Below are positions 9,138 to 16,483 of a DNA stretch of 64,000 nt, one piece after another; the first letter of the stretch is position 1; each line of letters opens with the position of its first letter. A program made the position numbers and the translations under genes. Below the pieces are notes generated by a model. The model did not search any database and was not told the origin of the DNA. It saw only the letters and a list, made by a program, of their open reading frames with translations. Source of the stretch: Actinopolymorpha pittospori (GTDB lineage: Bacteria; Actinomycetota; Actinomycetes; Propionibacteriales; Actinopolymorphaceae); contig NZ_JADBEM010000001.1 of assembly GCF_014873875.1 (NCBI RefSeq), forward strand, positions 8,308,001 through 8,372,000, read 5' to 3'.

Positions 9138-9989
9138 TCACCTTAGCGACGGAAACGCGTCTCGCAAGGCATCACGCCAGTCACGCGCAGTCGTCATCCC
9201 GAAGTCCGCCCATCGGTCGTGCCCGAGCACGCTGTAGGCCGGTCGTGGGGCGGGGCGGGGGAACTTCTCGGTCGTCGTCGGACGGACCCGGCCGGGGTCG
9301 GCGCCCAGCAGCTGGAAGACCTCTCGGGCGAGGTCACACCAGGTCGCCTCCCCCGCACTGGTGGCGTGGAAGACCCCGGCGGCGTCGGGTCGGTCGCCGA
9401 GCTCGACCAGCCTGGCGGCGACGTCGGCGGTCCAGGTAGGCTGGCCGCGTTGGTCCGCCACCACGTCGAGGGTGTCGCGCTCCTTCTCCAGCCGCATCAT
9501 CGTCCGGACGAAGTTGGAGCCGTGCGCGCCGTACAGCCAGGCGGTCCGGACCACCACGCCGGTGGTGGGCAGCGTGTCGAGGACGGCCTCCTCGCCGACG
9601 AGCTTGGTGCGGCCGTACGCCGTGCGCGGCGCGGGCTTGGCGTCCTCGGCGTAGGGCTCGGTGCCGTCGCCGGCGAACACGTAGTCGGTGGAGACGTGCA
9701 GCAGCCTGCTCCCCCGCGCGGCCGCGGCCCGTGCCAGCAGGCTCGGCCCGTCGCCGTTGATCGCGAGGGCGTCCTCCTCGTGAGCCTCCGCGTCGTCGAC
9801 CGCGGTGTAGGCCGCGCAGTTGACCACGACGTCGGGCCGGTGCTCGGCGAACGCCGACTCGACCGCGGCCGCGTCGGTGACGTCCAGTTCGGTGTGCGTG
9901 AGGCCGACGACCTCGGCGCGGTCGGCCTGGAGCCGGGCCAGGACGTCGTGACCCAGCATGCCGCCGGCACCCGTGACGAGCCACCTCAT
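9138..9989 (-). CDS. rmlD: dTDP-4-dehydrorhamnose reductase
   Basis: A 283-residue NADPH-dependent reductase for the last step of dTDP-L-rhamnose synthesis. It opens with the Rossmann stretch VTGAGGMLGHD, continues with VVNCAAYTAVDDAE and HVSTDYVFAGDG, and has the YGRTK catalytic pair. The ATG overlaps the stop of rfbB as ATGA, so the two are translationally coupled. Length and order match the family. Confidence 0.94.
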   Translation of the reverse strand: MRWLVTGAGGMLGHDVLARLQADRAEVVGLTHTELDVTDAAAVESAFAEHRPDVVVNCAAYTAVDDAEAHEEDALAINGDGPSLLARAAAARGSRLLHVSTDYVFAGDGTEPYAEDAKPAPRTAYGRTKLVGEEAVLDTLPTTGVVVRTAWLYGAHGSNFVRTMMRLEKERDTLDVVADQRGQPTWTADVAARLVELGDRPDAAGVFHATSAGEATWCDLAREVFQLLGADPGRVRPTTTEKFPRPAPRPAYSVLGHDRWADFGMTTARDWRDALRDAFPSLR

Positions 9990-11023
9990 GCGAGGGCCGC
10001 CCGACGCTTCAGCGGCTCCCACCAGGCGCGGTTGTCGCGGTACCACGCCACCGTGTCGGCCAGCCCGGCCTCGAAGTCGTGCCGGGGCCGGTAGCCTAGC
10101 TCGGCGTTGATCTTGCGCCAGTCGACCGAGTAGCGACGGTCGTGGCCCTTGCGGTCCTCGACGTACTCCACGCTGTCCCAGGTCGCACCGCACGCGGTGA
10201 GCAGCCGGTCGGTCAGCTCCTTGTTGGTGATCTCGGTGCCACCGCCGATGTTGTAGACCTCGCCGGTGCGGCCCTTCTCCAGCACGAGGGCGATGCCCTG
10301 GCAGTGGTCGTCGACGTGCAGCCAGTCGCGGATGTTGAGCCCGTCGCCGTAGAGCGGCACCGACCGGTGGTCGAGCAGGTTGGTGATGAACAGCGGGATG
10401 ACCTTCTCGGGGAACTGGTGGGGCCCGTAGTTGTTGGAGCAGCGGGTCACCCGCACGTCGAGCCCGTGGGTGCGGTGGTAGGCCAGCGCGATCAGGTCGC
10501 TCGAGGCCTTCGACGCGGAGTACGGGGAGTTGGGGGCCAGCGGGTCGGTCTCGGGCCAGGAGCCCTCGGGGATCGAGCCGTAGACCTCGTCGGTGGAGAC
10601 GTGCACGAACGGGCCCACTCCGTGGCGGAGCGCGGCGTCGAGCAGGGTCTGGGTGCCGACGACGTTGGTGACCACGAAGTCGGCGGCGCCGGTGATGGAA
10701 CGGTCGACGTGGGACTCGGCGGCGAAGTGGACGACGGCGTCGTGGTCGGCGAGCAACCGGTCGACGAGGCCCGCGTCGGTGATGTCACCCTGGACGAACG
10801 CGAAACCCGGCTGGTCGCGCACCGGGTCGAGGTTGGCCGGGTTGCCCGCGTACGTCAGCTTGTCGAGCACGGTGACCCGCGAGCCGGCCAGGCCGGGGTA
10901 ACCGCCGCTGAGCAGCGTACGGACGAAGTGGGAGCCGATGAAGCCGGCTCCACCGGTGACGAGGATGCGCGTCGTCGCGTCGGGCTGTGGCACGGAGGGT
11001 TCCCCCTGGGCTCGTACGGACAT
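9986..11023 (-). CDS. rfbB: dTDP-glucose 4,6-dehydratase
   Basis: A 345-residue extended SDR that converts dTDP-glucose to dTDP-4-keto-6-deoxyglucose using bound NAD. It shows VTGGAGFIGSHFV, HFAAESHVDRS, the STDEVYG active-site segment and the YSASK pair, plus CSNNYGPHQFPEK and GDGLNIRDWLHVDDH. The ATG lies four bases after the stop of rfbA. A short N-terminal extension of about 17 residues precedes the Rossmann fold; an internal start is possible. Confidence 0.95.
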   Translation of the reverse strand: MSVRAQGEPSVPQPDATTRILVTGGAGFIGSHFVRTLLSGGYPGLAGSRVTVLDKLTYAGNPANLDPVRDQPGFAFVQGDITDAGLVDRLLADHDAVVHFAAESHVDRSITGAADFVVTNVVGTQTLLDAALRHGVGPFVHVSTDEVYGSIPEGSWPETDPLAPNSPYSASKASSDLIALAYHRTHGLDVRVTRCSNNYGPHQFPEKVIPLFITNLLDHRSVPLYGDGLNIRDWLHVDDHCQGIALVLEKGRTGEVYNIGGGTEITNKELTDRLLTACGATWDSVEYVEDRKGHDRRYSVDWRKINAELGYRPRHDFEAGLADTVAWYRDNRAWWEPLKRRAALA

Positions 11024-11027
11024 GAAC

Positions 11028-12095
11028 TCAGGAACTGATCTGGATCCGGCTGTGGTCGCCGAGGACCAACCGGTGCGCCTTGGGGACGCGCGGGGCGGGC
11101 GTGACCTCCACGTGGTGCCCGACGAGGGACGCCTCGATCCGGCGCACGCCGGCGATCGAGGAGTGGTGGAGCACGATGGAGAACTCGATCTCGGAGTCGG
11201 TCAGGTGGCAGTCGTGCTGGACCGAGGTGAACGGGCCGACGTAGGAGTCGACGACCTTGGAGTCGGCCCCGATGATGGCCGGTCCGACGATGCGGGATCC
11301 GACGATCTCGGCGCCGGCCTCGATCACGACCCGCCCGATGATCTCCGAGCTGTCGTCGACACTGCCCTCGATCCTCGGTTCGAGGGTCTCCAGGACGGAG
11401 CGGTTGACCTCGAGCATGTCGTCGACGTTGCCGGTGTCCTTCCAGTAGCCCGAGATCACCGTCGAGCGGACGTCGTGACCGTGGTCGATCAGCCACTGGA
11501 TGGCATGGGTGATCTCGAGTTCGCCGCGCCAGGACGGCTCGATCGCATCGACCGCCTGGTGGATCGCCGGCGTGAAGAGGTAGACGCCGACGAGCGCGAG
11601 ATCGCTCTTCGGCTGCCGGGGCTTCTCCTCCAGGCCGACCACCGAGCCGCCGGAGTCGAGTTCGGCGACCCCGAACGCCGTTGGGTTGGGCACCCGGGTG
11701 AGCAGGATCTGGGCCTCGGGTCGCTCGACCCGGAACGATTCGACCAGTGACGTGATGCCACCGACGATGAAGTTGTCGCCGAGGTACATGACGAAGTCGT
11801 CGTCGCCGAGGAAGTCGCGGGCGATCAGGACGGCGTGCGCCAGCCCGAGCGGCGCGTCCTGCGGGATGTAGGTGACCTGGAGCCCGAACTGCGCTCCGTC
11901 ACCCACCGCTTCCTTGATCTCGGGCGCGGTGTCGCCGACGACGATCCCGACCTCGGTGATGCCGGCGTCGGCGATCGCCTCGAGGCCATAGAAGAGGACA
12001 GGTTTGTTGGCGACCGGGACCAACTGCTTGGCCGAGGTGTGCGTGATCGGTCGCAGGCGCGTTCCGGCTCCCCCTGAGAGCACCAGTGCTCGCAT
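11028..12095 (-). CDS. rfbA: glucose-1-phosphate thymidylyltransferase, long form
   Basis: A 355-residue nucleotidyltransferase making dTDP-glucose from glucose 1-phosphate and dTTP. The N-terminus LSGGAGTRLRPIT is the nucleotide-binding signature, followed by KQLVPVANKPVLFYG and YLGDNFI. Unlike the 290-residue RmlA of enterobacteria it has a C-terminal extension of hexapeptide (left-handed beta-helix) character from about residue 245, the form found in actinomycete rhamnose and antibiotic-sugar clusters. It heads the rfbA-rfbB-rmlD operon and diverges from the sigma factor gene. Confidence 0.94.
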   Translation of the reverse strand: MRALVLSGGAGTRLRPITHTSAKQLVPVANKPVLFYGLEAIADAGITEVGIVVGDTAPEIKEAVGDGAQFGLQVTYIPQDAPLGLAHAVLIARDFLGDDDFVMYLGDNFIVGGITSLVESFRVERPEAQILLTRVPNPTAFGVAELDSGGSVVGLEEKPRQPKSDLALVGVYLFTPAIHQAVDAIEPSWRGELEITHAIQWLIDHGHDVRSTVISGYWKDTGNVDDMLEVNRSVLETLEPRIEGSVDDSSEIIGRVVIEAGAEIVGSRIVGPAIIGADSKVVDSYVGPFTSVQHDCHLTDSEIEFSIVLHHSSIAGVRRIEASLVGHHVEVTPAPRVPKAHRLVLGDHSRIQISS

Positions 12096-12289
12096 GTTTC
12101 GACACCCTAGCCGCAGAGTGTGCCTCCTGCGCTCTTCACCTGTTCGGGGCGTTGCGCCAAAAGTGCGAAGATTCTGCCCAACCGGGAACGGCGTGCCAGC
12201 AGAAGGCTCGGCCGCCGATCCGCCCGGCCGACACCCCGTCGGACCGGCCAGATCCCGGCCACCCGGACAGGTCGGGCAACCTACGGGTA

Positions 12290-12317
12290 GCGGTCGTGCG
12301 TCCGAAAGCACGACCGC
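12290..12317. promoter_or_regulatory. hairpin in the leader of the sigma factor gene
   Basis: A perfect 10-bp stem (12290-12299 with 12308-12317, arm GCGGTCGTGC) with an 8-base loop ends 19 bases before the sigma factor GTG. It sits immediately upstream of the GAGGGGAG ribosome binding site. It could be an operator, an attenuator or an mRNA structure that controls translation; the sequence does not decide. Confidence 0.45.
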
Positions 12318-12336
12318 CCGAGGCGAGGGGAGCCGC

Positions 12337-12885
12337 GTGCGGAGCGAAGAGGAGGAGGCCTTCGATGCGTTCGTTCGGGGACGAATGCCCGAGTTGTTGC
12401 GGTTCGGTCACATGTTGACGGGCAACGCCGACGCCGCCGCCGACCTGGTCCAGGACGCGCTCGAGCGCACTCTCGCCGCCTGGCCGCGGGTGCGTAACCG
12501 CGAGGATCCCGAGGGTTACGTCCGGCGGACGATGGTCAACCGCAACGTCAGCATCTGGCGACGCCGGCGTCGGGAGTACCTCATGGACGACCTCCCGGAC
12601 GAGACCCAGCACGTCGACCCTCCGCTGCCCGACCAGGAACTCCACAAGGCCCTGAACTCGCTGCCCCGCCGACAGCGCGCGGTCCTCGTGCTGCGCTTCT
12701 CCGAGGACCTGTCCGAACGCCAGACCGCCGAACTGCTGGGCTGCTCCGTCGGAACGGTGAAGAGCCAGACCTTCAAGGCGCTGGCGAAACTGCGCGCCCA
12801 GTTGCCCGAAGAGGCGCGCAGGAGCGTCTCGCCGCGACCGGGTGAGCGCCGTGGAGATGGGGAGGACGCGTCATGGACCCGCTAG
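12337..12885 (+). CDS. SigE-family ECF RNA polymerase sigma factor
   Basis: A 182-residue sigma-70 family factor with region 2 at about residues 10-75 (FGHMLTGNADAAADLVQDAL) and region 4 at about 105-155 (LPRRQRAVLVLRFSEDLSE then the helix-turn-helix SVGTVKSQTFKAL). This is the compact SigE subfamily common in Streptomyces and Kribbella. GTG 12337 is preceded by GAGGGGAG. The stop overlaps the start of the next gene by 13 bases, so the membrane propeller protein is made with it and is the likely regulator. Confidence 0.9.
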   Translation: MRSEEEEAFDAFVRGRMPELLRFGHMLTGNADAAADLVQDALERTLAAWPRVRNREDPEGYVRRTMVNRNVSIWRRRRREYLMDDLPDETQHVDPPLPDQELHKALNSLPRRQRAVLVLRFSEDLSERQTAELLGCSVGTVKSQTFKALAKLRAQLPEEARRSVSPRPGERRGDGEDASWTR

Positions 12886-14264
12886 AGGACCGCCTCCGCG
12901 ACGCGCTGCGGGACGACGCCTGGCGTCTCTCGCCGGACCCCGACGCGCTGGAGCGGATCCGTGCCGGCGCGTCGGCGCGACGTCGACGCCACCGGACAGC
13001 CGCCACCTCCGTCGTCGCCGCCCTGGTGGTGCTCGTCGGCCTCGGCGGCGTGAGCTACGTCATGCGCGACCTGGCCCCCTCCTCCCAAACGACCGCGGCC
13101 GGCGGGGCCTCCGAGGCCACCACGATGGAGGCGAGCAGGGGCCAGGCGCCCCACCCCGACGCGGCCACACAGCCACCGACGCAGCGCCAGGATCAGGCCG
13201 AGCCGAGTCCGCAACGTGGCACCGGGGCGGAGGAGCCGCAGCAGTCGCAGACGAAGGAGGCCACCCCCCGCGACGGAGTCGACCCCGTTCCGTCCGGGTT
13301 CTCTCCCGTCTCGATCACCGCGGCGAGCGAGCAGAACTTCTGGGTCCTCGGGCAGGCCGCGGGCGCACCCGACACCGCGACCGTGGCCGTCACCCGCGAT
13401 GGTGGGTCGAGCTTCTCCGCACTCCCCCCGTTCGGGGCGAAGGTCGTCCGCGACGACAACCGGCTCGCCAGGGCGGAGGACAACCAACTCACCGAGAAGA
13501 CGGTGCGGGAGGTGAGGTTCTCCGCCGACGCCCGCAACGGCTGGGCCTACGGCGGCGCGCTGTGGACCACCCACGAGGGCGGCCGCGCCTGGAAGCCCAT
13601 CCGGTCCGTGCCCGGCCTGGTCGAACGGGTCGAGGCCTCCGCCGGCGCGGCCTACGCCCTGGTGCGCCACGACGGCTCCTGGACCCTTTGGCGTTCCCCG
13701 GTCGACGAGGACGCCTGGAAGCCACTGAACGTCGTACTCAACCAGCCCGCGAGCCTCGCGGTCACCCGCGATCTGGTCGCGGTCACCGACCGCGTCCAGG
13801 GCAAGGCCTACGTCGTGGTCTCGGCCGACGCCGGAGCGACGTTCACCCAGCGCACCACGCCCTGCGAGCCCGACCTGGAGGCAGGGAGCCTGTCCGCCAG
13901 CGCCAAGGCCCTCTGGCTCACCTGCCCGACCGGGACGGCCGCCTCGGTCAACGTCTCCGAGGACGCCGGGGCCACCTGGTCGCAGGTGCCGTCGGGCATT
14001 CCGGCGATCTCGGCCACCGCCTCCTCCCTCGGCGCGCGGAGCCCGAGGCTGGCGGTCGTGGCGGTCCCGGGCAGGGCGCTGATCCTCGGCAAGGACGGTG
14101 ACGCCAAGTCGACCGCCGACGGCGCCGCGCCGGTGAAGGGGCTCGGGACGCCGACGTACGCCGGCTTCACGAGCGACCGGGTCGGCTACATCCTCGACGT
14201 GGACGGACGGCTGTTCCGGACCACCGACGGCGGAGGTACCTGGAGTCCCGTCTCCGTGCGGTGA
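12873..14264 (+). CDS. single-pass membrane protein with extracellular Asp-box beta-propeller; putative anti-sigma partner
   Basis: A 463-residue protein. Residues 1-42 are a charged cytoplasmic segment like those beside SigE-type sigma factors, 43-63 form one membrane helix, 70-140 are a Ser/Pro/Gln-rich linker, and the rest has five Asp-box-like repeats (TRDGGSSF 174, THEGGRAW 233, SADAGATF 317, SEDAGATW 362, TTDGGGTW 450) typical of BNR/sialidase or Ycf48-type propellers. No HxxxCxxC zinc motif of classical anti-sigma factors is present. The 13-base overlap with the sigma gene suggests it holds or releases that factor in response to an external ligand; this is inference. Confidence 0.75.
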   Translation: MDPLEDRLRDALRDDAWRLSPDPDALERIRAGASARRRRHRTAATSVVAALVVLVGLGGVSYVMRDLAPSSQTTAAGGASEATTMEASRGQAPHPDAATQPPTQRQDQAEPSPQRGTGAEEPQQSQTKEATPRDGVDPVPSGFSPVSITAASEQNFWVLGQAAGAPDTATVAVTRDGGSSFSALPPFGAKVVRDDNRLARAEDNQLTEKTVREVRFSADARNGWAYGGALWTTHEGGRAWKPIRSVPGLVERVEASAGAAYALVRHDGSWTLWRSPVDEDAWKPLNVVLNQPASLAVTRDLVAVTDRVQGKAYVVVSADAGATFTQRTTPCEPDLEAGSLSASAKALWLTCPTGTAASVNVSEDAGATWSQVPSGIPAISATASSLGARSPRLAVVAVPGRALILGKDGDAKSTADGAAPVKGLGTPTYAGFTSDRVGYILDVDGRLFRTTDGGGTWSPVSVR

Positions 14265-14285
14265 GCTCGGACGGCATGTCGTGAG

Positions 14286-14323
14286 AAAGGGGACGGACCC
14301 CGGTTTCGGGATCCGTCCCCTTT
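14286..14323. terminator. bidirectional hairpin terminator
   Basis: Arms AAAGGGGACGGA (from 14286) and its complement (ending 14323) give a 12-bp stem, extended by a bulged CCC/GGG pair around a short loop. It lies between the convergent propeller gene and secreted-protein gene, with stops about 20 bases away on each side. Confidence 0.75.
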
Positions 14324-14335
14324 CGTCGTCAGAGA

Positions 14336-14836
14336 TCACCAATCACCGTTGATGGCCTTGGACACGACCGTGGTGGTGCAGTAGAGGTCGCCGCCGGCGG
14401 ACCGGTTCTGGTAGCAGGTCTGCCAGTAGACGACGCCGTCCTCGCGCATGTCGTAGTTGCACTGGGCCCAACTGCCGGCCTGGTGGGCGTTGTAGCAGAT
14501 GCCGGAACGGCCGGAGTCGGTCCACCAGTACGCGGCCGCCGAGGCGCCGTCGCTGTCGCCGTCGTAGACGTTGAACTTGTCGCCGTAGTCCTCGAAGCAG
14601 GCCTCGTTGCCGGTGGAGCCCTGCACCAGGCAGCGCTCCCAGAGTGGCTCGACGTCGGAGCCATCGTCGGGGCCGTTCGACTTGGAACCGTAGGTGATGG
14701 AATCCACGGTGGCCGGGTCGACGACCACCACACCTGAGGAGTCCTTGGTGGGCGCGGCGGACGCCGCACCCGGGATGGCGAGCACCAGCGCGGCGACCGC
14801 GGCGACCACAGCCGCCAGCAGGATACGCATTCTCAC
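14336..14836 (-). CDS. small secreted protein with six cysteines
   Basis: A 166-residue protein with a clean Sec signal peptide: basic start, about 17 hydrophobic residues, and a likely cleavage after AASA. The mature part (about 138 residues) is acidic, rich in Tyr, Trp, Asp and Gly, and holds exactly six cysteines, which would allow three disulfides. I do not recognise the family. AAAGGAG lies five bases before GTG 14836; an ATG at 14830 is the alternative. No peptidase, nuclease or cell-wall-binding motif is visible. It is a single transcription unit with a long upstream region, so it may be strongly and separately regulated. Confidence 0.7.
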   Translation of the reverse strand: MRMRILLAAVVAAVAALVLAIPGAASAAPTKDSSGVVVVDPATVDSITYGSKSNGPDDGSDVEPLWERCLVQGSTGNEACFEDYGDKFNVYDGDSDGASAAAYWWTDSGRSGICYNAHQAGSWAQCNYDMREDGVVYWQTCYQNRSAGGDLYCTTTVVSKAINGDW

Positions 14837-15300
14837 GTCTACTCCTTTGTGGGGTTCGAATGTGCAGAGCGATGGAACGGTGGAATGGCCAGAGCAGTGG
14901 AATGGCCAGTGCGCTCGAGGGAATGTCGTCACGCCGATTGGCCCGACGCGTCGTCGAGGTTTCGGGTGTCGAGCCCGGCCTATGTCCTCGCGCGGGACGC
15001 GTTTCCTGGCGAATTGACGGAGCCAGAACGCGGTGAGTTCGTCGAGCCGGAACGGCTCTCAGAGTGGGGCAGTTGGTCAACCCTCGTGGTGACCGCTGGG
15101 CGTCGACTGGCTTGTCGCCCGCGGAAGGTCGTCAGGGCCGCAACGGCCACTGCGCCCGCGAAAATGAACGACGTCGACGTCTGATTTCGAAACGCACGTC
15201 TACTTCCCCCGTGGTAGTCAACGTGTGGACCTTGTGAAGATCTTTCTTTCGAAACATCCAACAACGAAACGACCAACGGACGTTGACCTACAGCGCACTG
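14837..15300. other. 464-base region upstream of the secreted-protein gene, no supported gene
   Basis: The stretch is less GC-rich than its neighbours in places. It contains two copies of GTGGAATGGCCAG about 17 bases apart near 14880-14910, and on the minus strand near 15190 a second GTAGACGTG element like the one that starts the secreted-protein gene, but followed by a frame that closes after about 21 codons. A longer minus-strand frame from TTG 15276 has a hydrophobic run (SFIFAGAVAVAALTT) but no ribosome binding site. I see no RNA gene or terminator. Confidence 0.4.
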
Positions 15301-16284
15301 TTATTGACCATCCGCGTGTAGATCGGCCAGGGCGCGCCGACGGTACTCCCGTGGCGAAAGTCCGTAGGCGGCTCGGAAGGCGCGGGTGAAGACGGCGGGC
15401 CTGATGAAGCCCCACCGCGCAGCCAGTTCGCTGATGGGCGTGAGTCTCAGGGCGGGGCTGGCCAGGTCGGCGTGGCATCGGTGGAGTCGCAGTTGGCGGA
15501 TCGACGCGCTCACAGTGCAGCCGTGCTGGCGGAAGATCTGGTGAAGGTAGCGGATGGAGATGTGGTTGGCGGTGGCGACGACCGTGGGGGTGAGGTCGGG
15601 ATCGCCCAGGTGGCGCTGGATGAAGCGCTGGACCTGAAGGAACAGCGCACGCTGGCGGGTGTCGACCGGCACCGCTTCGCCGGCCTCGAGATGGCGGGCC
15701 AGCAAAGCGGTGAGCAGGTCCACCAGGACCGCGCCCAGGTGGGGGGACTCCTCCGGTCGCCGCGCGCCGGCGTCGATGGCCAGGTGAGCGAGGAATCGGG
15801 TGAGGACGTCGCCGATTCCTTCTCGCCCGCGCAGCGGCACCGCCAGCAGGCGCTCGATCCGGTCCTGGGGCAGCGGGATCAACACCCTGGGGACATGCGC
15901 CACGACGGACGCCGCCCGGCCGTCGGCGGCCACCCGGGCCTCGAAGGGCCATGAACTGGAACACACCACGAGGTCGCCTCGACCCACGATGGCCTCGTGG
16001 GCGGCCTGGGCGATGCTTTGCTGTTCGCCCTGGGCGAGCCCGGCCGTGTTCGGTTCCGGATCGGACCCCTGGATCGGCTTCGGCGTTCGCTGTGGTCGCA
16101 AGGACGAGAACGCCACGGTGGAGATGCCCTGGGCACCCAGATCCGTCGCCCCGAGTGAAGCATGGAAGCCGACGGCGTCATCGGTGTTCACCCGTGCCGG
16201 CATGAGCATGCGAGAAGTCAGCTTCCGCCACGCCTCGAGCAGGTTGGTCGGCGCGGGTTCCCCGGTGTCCGACGGCTGCCGCAT
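15301..16284 (-). CDS. AraC-family transcriptional regulator
   Basis: A 327-residue regulator. Residues about 30-200 resemble the AraC-binding-like cupin sensor (with VVCSSSWPFEARV), and residues about 225-325 are the double helix-turn-helix, ending with the signature SELAARWGFIRPAVFTRAFRAAYGLSPREYRR. That second helix-turn-helix stretch is the usual AraC/XylS signature. ATG 16284 sits eight bases after GGAGGGG. It is divergent from lhr and upstream of the secreted-protein gene but 464 bases away. Its ligand is unknown. Confidence 0.88.
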   Translation of the reverse strand: MRQPSDTGEPAPTNLLEAWRKLTSRMLMPARVNTDDAVGFHASLGATDLGAQGISTVAFSSLRPQRTPKPIQGSDPEPNTAGLAQGEQQSIAQAAHEAIVGRGDLVVCSSSWPFEARVAADGRAASVVAHVPRVLIPLPQDRIERLLAVPLRGREGIGDVLTRFLAHLAIDAGARRPEESPHLGAVLVDLLTALLARHLEAGEAVPVDTRQRALFLQVQRFIQRHLGDPDLTPTVVATANHISIRYLHQIFRQHGCTVSASIRQLRLHRCHADLASPALRLTPISELAARWGFIRPAVFTRAFRAAYGLSPREYRRRALADLHADGQ

Positions 16285-16483
16285 CGTCACTACCCCTCCC
16301 CGTTCGGTCGGCTCACTCCGCGAGGCCCAGGACGCGGTGCACCACGCGTGACAGCGCTCCTGGTGAGCAGACCGATCCCGACCGTCCCCGTGTGTGCCCG
16401 GCCTGCGCCTCTTTATGAGCATATGTTTCGTCTTCCTAGCGTCCCGGCCTTGCTTTGTCGGTGCTCCGGGAGACCATTGACCG

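Noticed and set aside
14837..14880. tRNA T-loop-like GGTTCGAAT
   Set aside because: No acceptor, D or anticodon stems can be built around it.
15472..15954. Plus-strand frame opposite the AraC gene
   Set aside because: Antisense shadow without a start site; the AraC signature on the minus strand is unambiguous.
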